The notes under the pieces: model-generated
Seen by the model: only the letters and a program-made list of their open reading frames with translations
Database searches by the model: none
What the model was told of the DNA's origin: nothing
DNA from: an uncultured Candidatus Competibacteraceae bacterium
GTDB lineage: Bacteria; Pseudomonadota; Gammaproteobacteria; Competibacterales; Competibacteraceae
Assembly: GCA_937960715.1 (NCBI GenBank)
Contig: CALGOO010000229.1
Location: 1-6,342, forward strand
Reading direction: 5' to 3'
DNA length: 6,342 nucleotides
In this document: piece after piece, positions 1 to 5,247 of the stretch
Position numbering within the stretch: position 1 is the stretch's first letter
How the letters are laid out: each line of letters starts with the position of its first letter
Made by a program: the position numbers and the translations under genes

Positions 1-282
1 CGTCATTGCCGTCCTCGTGAACGCAGGGAAAGCGGGAATCCAGCACCACTCGTCTCCACTCCACGTCATTCCCGCACCAGCGGGAATCCAGCGCCACTCG
101 TCTCCACTCCACGTCATTCCCGCACCAGCGGGAATCTAGCGCCACTCGTCTCCACCCCACGTCATTCCCGCACCAGCGGGAATCTAGCGCCACTCGTCTC
201 CACCCCACGTCATTCCCGCACCAGCGGGAATCCAGCACACCGGGTAAGACAAACCTGGATTCCCGCGTTCGCGGGAATGACG
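1..282. repeat. Palindrome array, block 1 (dRS3-like units, 48-bp period)
   Basis: A degenerate 63-bp unit (1-63) is followed by units starting at 64, 112, 160 and 208, the first three exactly 48 bp long. Each full unit carries a 20-bp palindrome ATTCCC-GCACCAGC-GGGAAT (68-87, 116-135, 164-183, 212-231). The block closes with an inverted unit (palindrome 259-278, core GCGTTCGC), so it opens with CGTCATT and ends with AATGACG. The 6+8+6 pattern matches the consensus described for Neisseria dRS3 repeats (ATTCCC-N8-GGGAAT). Similar palindromes are common in other proteobacterial genomes. Units 112-159 and 160-207 are identical, which points to recent unit duplication. Confidence 0.9.
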
Positions 283-342
283 GCTATTACAATAGCGGCG
301 CGGGAATTGCGGCAGTTTTTGGAGGGGCTGGGGTATGTCTGA
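1..342 (+). CDS. Putative 3' end of hsdM (type I methyltransferase subunit), partial, with an in-frame palindrome array
   Basis: The frame starting at base 1 is open to a TGA at 340-342 and runs off the left edge. Most of it (1-282) is the translated palindrome array, giving a 16-residue repeat RHSRTSGNPAPLVSTP. The final residues AARELRQFLEGLGYV resemble the short leucine-rich tail ending in LGY that closes many HsdM proteins. The frame ends across a GTATGTCTGA junction that also offers an ATG (335) in the next frame, the usual hsdM/hsdS arrangement. HsdM methylates adenine within the HsdM2S complex, but none of its catalytic domain lies in this window, so the identity is inferred from the tail and from position. 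The 48-bp period keeps the frame open automatically, so openness alone is weak evidence. It could instead be a non-coding relic. Confidence 0.42.
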   Translation, partial: RHCRPRERRESGNPAPLVSTPRHSRTSGNPAPLVSTPRHSRTSGNLAPLVSTPRHSRTSGNLAPLVSTPRHSRTSGNPAHRVRQTWIPAFAGMTAITIAARELRQFLEGLGYV

Positions 343-367
343 ACCGATACCACCCTACGAACTACAA

Positions 368-553
368 CGTCATTGCCGTCCTCGTGAACGCAGGGAAAGC
401 GGGAATCCAGCACCACTCGTCTCCACTCCACGTCATTCCCGCACCAGCGGGAATCCAGCGCCACTCGTCTCCACTCCACGTCATTCCCGCACCAGTGGGA
501 ATCTAGCGCAACGGGTAAGACAAACCTGGATTCCCGCGTTCGCGGGAATGACG
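368..553. repeat. Palindrome array, block 2
   Basis: This is a second copy of the array at 1-282. The degenerate unit 368-430 is identical to 1-63, and 431-478 is identical to 64-111. A last direct unit starts at 479 with variant core GCACCAGT, so its palindrome (483-502) is imperfect. The closing inverted palindrome is at 530-549. The block has two fewer 48-bp units than block 1: the offset between copies is 367 bp on the left side and 271 bp on the right, a difference of 96 bp. The boundaries are again CGTCATT and AATGACG. Confidence 0.88.
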
Positions 554-591
554 GCTATTACAATAGCGGCGCAGGAGTTGCGGCGGTTTTT

Positions 592-597
592 GGAGGG
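592..597 (+). promoter_or_regulatory. Ribosome binding site of hsdS
   Basis: GGAGGG lies 8 nt before ATG 606 and supports that start. The same motif lies before ATG 335 in the upstream duplicate. Confidence 0.7.
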
Positions 598-605
598 GTT
601 GGGGT

Positions 606-1898
606 ATGTCTGATTTTGTAGTGCTTGGCGATTACATATCTATCAAAAAAGGAAAACCACCATTACTTATCCCGTATTTCGGGAACGGTGCGGAGATTTA
701 TTTAAGCCCTGAATATCTAAGAAGTAACTCTGATGGCATTGCTGCTAAAGCTAGTAGTGATTCAGTGCGCGTTTCCAATGGCGATACCGTTTTGCTTTGG
801 GATGGATCTAACGCGGGCGAATTTTTTAAGGCAAAGAATGGGTTAGTTGCTTCAACTATGGCACGAATTGGTCACAGCACAAAATTTAGGCCAGCCTTCT
901 TTTTTCACCTAATGAAAAATAGCGAACAAATCCTGAAGAATCAGACTAATGGAACTGGAATCCCACACGTCGATAAAGAGATTCTTGAAGCCATACAAGT
1001 TTTTTGTCCAAGCGAAAGTGAACAGAATGCAATCGCCCAAATCCTCGACACCCTCGACACCACCATCCGCCAAACCGAGGCGATCATTGCCAAGCTGCAA
1101 CAGGTGAAGCAGGGGTTGCTGCATGACCTGCTGACCCGTGGCATCGACGCCAACGGCCAACTGCGCCCGCCCGTCGAACAAGCGCCGCATCTCTACAAGG
1201 AATCGCCGTTGGGGTGGATTCCGAGGGAGTGGGAGGTTACGGGATTAAAGGAGAAAGCACCACCTTTGAGGAGTATCCTTAGAACTGGGCCATTTGGGTC
1301 TTCGTTAAAGGGCGAGCATTGGTGTGATACCGGGCGTCCTGTCGTTACCATTGGTTCCCTCGGAACTGGGAAGTTTATCGAAGAAGAGCTTTTGTATGTA
1401 AGTGAAGAAAAAGCTCATGCGCTATCTGACTTTCAGCTTATTACTGGTGATATTGTTTTTTCTCGCGTTGCGGATGTAGGGCGATCTGTCGTTATCGAGG
1501 AAAAGCAATCTGGTTGGATAATGTCGTCTAATTTTATGAGGATTTCTATCAACATTAACCAGGTAAATCCATATTTTCTTCAACAGATACTCACTTTCGA
1601 TAGTCGCATCAAGGCACAAATTAGATCTAATGTAAATTCAGGTGGACGCGACGTTGCGAATAGTGCCGTAATAATGGGACTTTCTTTCGTATGGCCAACA
1701 CTGAATGAGCAGGATGAGATTTTGAGGCGTGCAAATATAAACGATAAGCGAACCAGCAAAGAAGAAGAAAATCTAGCTAAGCTAAAATCTCTAAAATCCG
1801 CCCTCATGGACGATCTTCTCACTGGCCGGGTGCGCGTTACGGCGCTGCTTTCCGGCGAAAAACCGGCGTCCAAAGAACTCAAAGGAAAATCCACATGA
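606..1898 (+). CDS. hsdS: Type I restriction-modification specificity subunit HsdS
   Basis: This is a 430-residue DNA-recognition subunit that binds HsdM and HsdR and sets the bipartite target sequence. It has the classic two-TRD layout. TRD1 is about residues 1-135, with LLWDGSNAGEFF at 63-74 and a GTGIPHV segment at 116-122. The central conserved helical spacer is about 136-190 (SESEQNAIAQILDTLD, then KQGLLHDLLTRG). A linker reads YKESPLGWIPREWEV at 197-211. TRD2 is about 212-365, with RTGPFGSSLKG and DIVFSRVADVGRS. The distal conserved helix is about 366-410 (LNEQDEIL, then LKSALMDDLLTGRVRV). The paired SEQNAI/NEQDEI and LLHDLLTRG/LMDDLLTGR repeats are the internal symmetry of HsdS. Length is normal. 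The TRD-coding DNA is visibly AT-richer than the conserved spacers. The stop overlaps the next ATG (ATGA). The target sequence cannot be read from the protein. Confidence 0.95.
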   Translation: MSDFVVLGDYISIKKGKPPLLIPYFGNGAEIYLSPEYLRSNSDGIAAKASSDSVRVSNGDTVLLWDGSNAGEFFKAKNGLVASTMARIGHSTKFRPAFFFHLMKNSEQILKNQTNGTGIPHVDKEILEAIQVFCPSESEQNAIAQILDTLDTTIRQTEAIIAKLQQVKQGLLHDLLTRGIDANGQLRPPVEQAPHLYKESPLGWIPREWEVTGLKEKAPPLRSILRTGPFGSSLKGEHWCDTGRPVVTIGSLGTGKFIEEELLYVSEEKAHALSDFQLITGDIVFSRVADVGRSVVIEEKQSGWIMSSNFMRISININQVNPYFLQQILTFDSRIKAQIRSNVNSGGRDVANSAVIMGLSFVWPTLNEQDEILRRANINDKRTSKEEENLAKLKSLKSALMDDLLTGRVRVTALLSGEKPASKELKGKST

Positions 1899-2467
1899 CC
1901 CTCGTTCCAATCCCGGCTTGGAATGCGCAAGGCGTCATTCCGCCGATTAATGCCCTGAACCCGACCTCGGTAGAACGCTCGCCCTACACGGTATCGCTGA
2001 TCGATTTTGTCGATCAATTCAGCACCAGCCCGGAGCGGCGCAACGTGTTGCAGGGCTTCTTGCGCTACCGTGCGGCGCTACACGCTACGGGACTCATCAA
2101 CGGCTTCCAATGGCTGAACGGCAGTTTTCTGGAGGATGTCGAAACACTTGAAGGTCGTGCTCCGCGCGATCTCGACGTAGTGACTTTCATTCATACGCCG
2201 GTCGATCTGAAACTCACCGACGAAGTAGCTCAACTGTTCGATCAGGCCGTTGCCAAAGAGCGGTTCAAGGTCGATGCCTATGTGGTCGAACTCGATGCAT
2301 TGCCCCCGCGTGAACTGACCTTCTGGTCGGCTTACTGGTATAGCCTGTGGTCGCATCGCCGCAATCAGTTGTGGAAAGGCTTTGTTCAAATCGAATTGGC
2401 GCCGGACCCAGATGAGGCAACGCTGGCGCGACTTGCCCCATTCGCGGAAACAGGAGGGTCATCATGA
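1895..2467 (+). CDS. Nucleotidyltransferase-like protein, DUF6932 type
   Basis: A 190-residue protein of unproven function. The segment WLNGSFLEDVE (73-83) followed by PRDLDVVTF (90-98) has the nucleotidyltransferase-fold layout: a Gly-Ser pair (76-77) and a D-x-D pair (D92, D94). A possible third acidic residue is D127, in the strand-like KVDAYVVELD. This resembles the family I know as DUF6932. The assignment is from memory of the motif, and the chemistry (transfer of a nucleotide to protein, tRNA or nothing) is inference. No signal peptide or membrane segment is evident, so it is probably cytoplasmic. Its ATG overlaps the hsdS stop by 4 nt, and AAGGA sits 8 nt upstream. It overlaps the next gene by another ATGA, so the two are almost certainly co-translated. 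NTase-fold proteins are often antitoxins or toxins in two-gene modules, such as MNT/HEPN and AbiEii, which makes a defence role plausible. Confidence 0.72.
   Translation: MTLVPIPAWNAQGVIPPINALNPTSVERSPYTVSLIDFVDQFSTSPERRNVLQGFLRYRAALHATGLINGFQWLNGSFLEDVETLEGRAPRDLDVVTFIHTPVDLKLTDEVAQLFDQAVAKERFKVDAYVVELDALPPRELTFWSAYWYSLWSHRRNQLWKGFVQIELAPDPDEATLARLAPFAETGGSS
2452..2458 (+). promoter_or_regulatory. Strong ribosome binding site before the 306-residue gene
   Basis: AGGAGGG lies 5-6 nt before ATG 2464, inside the 3' end of the upstream gene. It is the strongest Shine-Dalgarno match in the window. It suggests the partner protein can be made by independent initiation as well as by coupling through the ATGA overlap. 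Confidence 0.65.
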
Positions 2468-3384
2468 ACTCACAAGACCGTTTGCACTTGTTGGCCGAGC
2501 GCAAATTCCTACAGGAGCGGCTGGCCGAATTGACGGCTTCCGCGCGAATTACCCGCATCAGCACAGAGTCGCGCTTGCGTGTCGTTGATGAACGCTTAGC
2601 ACAAGCGCCTGTTGACGAACGCGAACCGGCCCGCGCACGGCTGACGTTCAAGGGTCGCCCGGTGATTGACAGCCACGGCATTTTCGCCGACTTCGGCATG
2701 AAAGCGGTCAACAGCTTTACCGAAGCCGTGGCCGCCGTGGCCGCCTCGCTCACCGCGCCCCTGGCGGCGATGGGGCCGATTCCCAACCGGGAACAAAACC
2801 AGTTGCTGATCACCAGCACCGCCTTGGGGTCGTTCGGCTTCGAACTGGAAGAATACCGGCTGGGACAATTAACGCTGGACGATCAAAGCACCGTCGAACT
2901 GGCGCTGGAACGCACCCAAAACCTGCTACAAGGCTCCACCGATCCCGATGATGAATTGCTGGCGGATTCCGCCGCCGAACTCGACCAGCGGGCTTTGGAC
3001 AAAGTGCGCGCTTTCATCAACACCCTCGCCGAAAACGACGCAACTTGCACCTTGCAGTTCCGCAACCGGGCATTCCGCTTCACCGACTCCGGGCAGGTTC
3101 GGCGCAGCCTCCAGCGCATGAGCCAAGACAACCTGCACGAAGAAGAACAGATTCTCAAGGGCGAGTTTCAGGGGGTTTTACCCAAACGCCGAACGTTCGA
3201 GTTCAAGCTGCAAGAAACCGACGAGGTGATTGCCGGCAAGATCGGGCTGGCTATCGCGACCGCCGACGAATTCAACGCACACCTGTACCAGACCGTGAGC
3301 GTCAGGCTGATGGTCACGCGAGTCGGCAACGGACGGCCACGCTATCTGCTGCTGGAAATGCCTGACTGGACGGCGGGGGCTTGA
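2464..3384 (+). CDS. Uncharacterised 306-residue partner of the NTase-like protein
   Basis: I do not recognise a named domain. Residues 1 to about 55 are charged and leucine-rich (LLAERKFLQERLAEL, then ESRLRVVDERLAQ) and likely form a coiled coil or helical hairpin. A middle part follows with RLTFKGRPVIDSHGIFADFG and a small-residue helix rich in Ala (about 85-103), too polar at its ends to be a confident membrane segment. Residues of about 135-185 are acidic. The C-terminal third looks beta-rich (TCTLQFRNRAFRFTD; KRRTFEFKLQET; RLMVTRVGNGRPRYLLLEMPDW). No signal peptide is evident. It starts within the stop codon of the NTase-like gene and ends one base into the ATG at 3384, so it belongs to the hsdS-linked co-transcript. 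Its invariable-looking neighbour suggests a functional pair. Scaffold, effector or antitoxin are all open. Confidence 0.75.
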   Translation: MNSQDRLHLLAERKFLQERLAELTASARITRISTESRLRVVDERLAQAPVDEREPARARLTFKGRPVIDSHGIFADFGMKAVNSFTEAVAAVAASLTAPLAAMGPIPNREQNQLLITSTALGSFGFELEEYRLGQLTLDDQSTVELALERTQNLLQGSTDPDDELLADSAAELDQRALDKVRAFINTLAENDATCTLQFRNRAFRFTDSGQVRRSLQRMSQDNLHEEEQILKGEFQGVLPKRRTFEFKLQETDEVIAGKIGLAIATADEFNAHLYQTVSVRLMVTRVGNGRPRYLLLEMPDWTAGA

Positions 3385-3387
3385 TGG

Positions 3388-4038
3388 TTGAACGCCGCGC
3401 ACCCATACCCGACAAGGCTTTACCGCCTCGTACATGTGGACAATCTCACCACATTGTTGACGCGGGGTGCTTTACACGCTCCAAACTGTACCCCGAACGA
3501 CGGATTGCCCTACCGGACCATTCACAGCGCGGCGGTTCAGGCCAGCCGACAGGTCAAATCCGTTCCCTGCGGGCCAGGCGGTACGGTTCACGATTACGTG
3601 CCCTTCTACTTCGGCCCGCTGTCGGTGATGCTGTTGAACCTCAAGACCGGGCGGGTGCCGGATTACCACGAAGGTCAAGCGCCGTTGATCTATCTGGTAA
3701 CGACCGCGCAAGCTGTGCAGCAGGCGGGATGCCGGTTCGTATTTTCGGACGGTCATGGTTTGGCCCGTTTCACCCACTAGTACGACGACTTGACCCGGTT
3801 GGATGAAGTGGATTGGACTATCGTCGGCGAGCGTTACTGGTCGGATCAACCGGACGATAACGATCGGCAACGCCGCAAGCAGGCGGAATTTCTGGTCTGG
3901 CAGGTACTCGATTGGTCCTTGATTCGCGGCATCGCGGTACTCGATAACACGATGCGGCAGCGCGTGGAGACAATACTCGACCAGTTCCCGCAGCGGGCAC
4001 ACCCCACGGTGTCGCCCAAACCGGACTGGTATTACTAA
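3388..4038 (+). pseudogene. darT: darT toxin gene (DNA ADP-ribosyltransferase, DUF4433) interrupted by an in-frame TAG
   Basis: DarT transfers ADP-ribose from NAD+ to bases in single-stranded DNA, blocking replication; DarG reverses this. The frame from TTG 3388 reads through family landmarks: LYRLVHVDNL (11-20, NAD-binding His16), R54 in the loop before PCGPGGTVHDYVPFYFGPLS (60-79), and FVFSDGHG (117-124). Then TAG at 3778-3780 (codon 131) stops it. The same frame continues with YDDLTRLDEVDW and KQAEFLVWQ, which carries the probable catalytic Glu (position 167, equivalent to E160 of the Thermus aquaticus enzyme). It ends PDWYY at TAA 4036-4038, for 216 codon positions, normal for DarT. The 130-residue product therefore lacks the catalytic Glu. 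The remainder has no other stop, so the lesion looks recent; a Trp or Tyr codon is one substitution away. The start is uncertain: TTG 3388 is the only start codon in frame before His16. A sequencing error or amber suppression cannot be excluded. Confidence 0.88.
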
Positions 4039-4162
4039 CAGGACTTTCGCTTACTTACCTTTTCCGTCATTCCCGCGTAGGCGGGAATCCAGTAAGGCGC
4101 TGAAAAGACTGGATACCCGCTTTCGCGGGTATGACGAGTTTACGGGTTTAGCGAAAGTCCTG
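4039..4162. mobile_element. 124-bp miniature inverted-repeat transposable element (MITE) between darT and darG
   Basis: The ends are perfect 13-bp inverted repeats, CAGGACTTTCGCT at 4039-4051 and AGCGAAAGTCCTG at 4150-4162. They are flanked by a perfect 5-bp direct repeat ACTAA (4034-4038 and 4163-4167), as expected for a target-site duplication. The interior has no coding capacity and holds two hairpins. The left ACTAA contains the darT stop codon. Removing the element plus one ACTAA restores a tight junction, with darT TAA followed after 14 nt by darG ATG 4182. The element is non-autonomous, and its transposase family cannot be named from the ends alone. Confidence 0.85.
4065..4136. repeat. 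Inverted pair of dRS3-like palindromes in the MITE core
   Basis: The first palindrome is ATTCCCGC-GTAG-GCGGGAAT (4069-4088), the second ATACCCGC-TTTC-GCGGGTAT (4113-4132). Each can fold as an 8-bp stem with a 4-nt loop. They face each other (CGTCATTCCC...GGGAATCCAGT against ACTGGATACCC...GGGTATGACG), so the whole 72 bp can also form one long imperfect hairpin. There is no U-run after either stem, so this is not a typical intrinsic terminator, though it may hinder transcription or protect mRNA ends. Confidence 0.85.
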
Positions 4163-4170
4163 ACTAAGAG

Positions 4171-4175
4171 AGAGG
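4171..4175 (+). promoter_or_regulatory. Ribosome binding site deciding the darG start
   Basis: AGAGG (part of GAGAGAGG, 4168-4175) directly abuts ATG 4176 but lies 6 nt before ATG 4182. The spacing favours 4182 as the true start. Confidence 0.6.
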
Positions 4176-4181
4176 ATGGCG

Positions 4182-5231
4182 ATGATTGAACTCGCGCGAG
4201 GCAATTTGTTGGAAGCCGAAGCCGAGGCGCTGGTCAATACGGTCAACTGCATCGGCCACATGGGCAAGGGAATCGCCTTGCAGTTCAAACAGGCGTTCCC
4301 GGCCAACTTCAAGGCGTATCAGGCGGCTTGTCGCGCGGGCGAGGTCACGCCCGGCAAGATGCTGATTACCGACAACGGTAGTCTGATCAGCCCACGCTAC
4401 ATCATCAACTTCCCGACCAAGCGCCATTGGCGCGGCCAGTCGCGCCTTGAGGACATCGCTACTGGGCTCCAAGCGCTGGTGGCCGAGGTGCAGCGGTTGG
4501 GCATTCGCTCCATTGCCGTGCCGCCGCTGGGCTGCGGCTTGGGCGGGCTGGACTGGGGTGTGGTACGCCCGATGATCGAACAGGCTTTTTCAGCGTTGCC
4601 GGATGTTCGGATTTTACTGTTTGAACCGACAGGCACCCCGGACGCCAAGGCGATGCCGGTGCGAACCGTTCGCCCGCGCATGACGCCCGCGCGCGCCTTG
4701 TTCATCAAGCTGATGGATGCCTATTCCGCCCTCGACTACCGCCGCACGCTTCTGGAAGTGCAGAAACTCGCCTATTTCCTACAAGAAGCCGGCGAACCGC
4801 TGCGTTTGCAGTACCAGGCGGGTCACTATGGTCCTTACGCCGCCAACCTGAACAAGGTCTTGGAAATCATGGAGGGGCATTTCATCCGGGGTTACGGCGA
4901 TAGCCAGAAACCAGAGGCCGAGATCGACTTTCTTCCCGGCGCGGTTGAGGAAGCGACCGCTTTCCTGGCCGACAAAGACGAATCGCTGGCCCGGCTTGCA
5001 CAGGTCGCCGAACTGATCGAAGGCTTTGAAACCCCTTATGGCATGGAGTTGCTGGCCACCACCCATTGGGTTGCCCATCACGGCGGTCCCCGTGGTGAAG
5101 CCCCGGCAACAACTCCCGAAACGGCCATCCACCAGGTTCATGCCTGGAACCCCCGTAAGCAGCGTGTGTTCAAGCCGGATCACATCCGCACGGCATGGAC
5201 GCAGTTGACGGAAAAGGGTTGGTTGCACTGA
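4182..5231 (+). CDS. darG: DarG antitoxin: macrodomain DNA ADP-ribosyl hydrolase with C-terminal DarT-binding domain
   Basis: DarG removes ADP-ribose from DNA and also binds DarT. From ATG 4182 it is 349 residues, close to two-domain DarG proteins such as that of M. tuberculosis. Residues 1 to about 150 are a macrodomain: ARGNLL, VNTVNCIGHMGKGIALQFK (18-36), INFPTKRHWRGQSRLED with K80, and PPLGCGLGGLDW (114-125). K80 falls at the same number as the catalytic lysine reported for Thermus aquaticus DarG, mild support for this start over ATG 4176 (351 residues). After a basic linker, about 166-349 form a second domain with VQKLAYFLQEAGEP (193-206) and AGHYGPYAANL (213-223). These recall the Panacea/SocA-type antitoxin fold, which is inference. 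The family's C-terminal domain is reported to inhibit DarT directly. No lesion is visible. The gene normally follows darT closely; here a 124-bp insertion separates them. Confidence 0.93.
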   Translation: MIELARGNLLEAEAEALVNTVNCIGHMGKGIALQFKQAFPANFKAYQAACRAGEVTPGKMLITDNGSLISPRYIINFPTKRHWRGQSRLEDIATGLQALVAEVQRLGIRSIAVPPLGCGLGGLDWGVVRPMIEQAFSALPDVRILLFEPTGTPDAKAMPVRTVRPRMTPARALFIKLMDAYSALDYRRTLLEVQKLAYFLQEAGEPLRLQYQAGHYGPYAANLNKVLEIMEGHFIRGYGDSQKPEAEIDFLPGAVEEATAFLADKDESLARLAQVAELIEGFETPYGMELLATTHWVAHHGGPRGEAPATTPETAIHQVHAWNPRKQRVFKPDHIRTAWTQLTEKGWLH

Positions 5232-5235
5232 GTTT

Positions 5236-5240
5236 GGAGA
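5236..5240 (+). promoter_or_regulatory. Ribosome binding site of hsdR
   Basis: GGAGA lies 7 nt before ATG 5248, just after the darG stop, and supports that start. Confidence 0.6.
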
Positions 5241-5247
5241 TATCCGA

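Larger units (their letters stand above)
335..613 (+). pseudogene. Duplicated hsdM-tail/hsdS-start fragment containing array block 2
   Basis: Bases 335-342 repeat the ATGTCTGA junction found at 606-613. The frame from ATG 335 reads MSEPIPPYELQ, then enters the second palindrome array and ends AAQELRRFLEGLGYV at TGA 611-613, overlapping the hsdS start by 8 nt. A 101-nt stretch at 242-342 reappears at 513-613 with a handful of substitutions, including the Shine-Dalgarno-like GGAGGGG. The simplest reading is tandem duplication of the end of hsdM, array included. ATG 335 could also be the relic start of an earlier hsdS. Translation of this 92-residue frame is possible because a ribosome binding site precedes it, but no function is recognisable. 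Confidence 0.5.

Noticed and set aside
1..553. CRISPR array appearance: regularly spaced palindromic repeats
   Set aside because: The whole 48-bp unit repeats, including what would be the spacers, and the last unit is inverted. There are no unique spacers and no cas genes.
2265..2819. 184-codon minus-strand open frame over the NTase-like and partner genes
   Set aside because: It is rich in Ser/Arg/Ala with no family features and lies opposite two overlapping genes with good ribosome binding sites.
3381..3806. 141-codon + frame overlapping darT
   Set aside because: Its product past the first dozen residues is Arg/Pro-rich out-of-frame sequence. The DarT motifs are in the other frame. Only its ATG at 3384 is of interest as a possible original start.
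3790..4038. Separate small gene starting at TTG 3790
   Set aside because: It is the C-terminal part of DarT in the same frame as the upstream part, with no ribosome binding site; better explained by the TAG at 3778-3780.
4065..4136. Rho-independent terminator after darT
   Set aside because: The stems are strong but no T-run follows either one, and the sequence is explained by the palindrome pair in the MITE.
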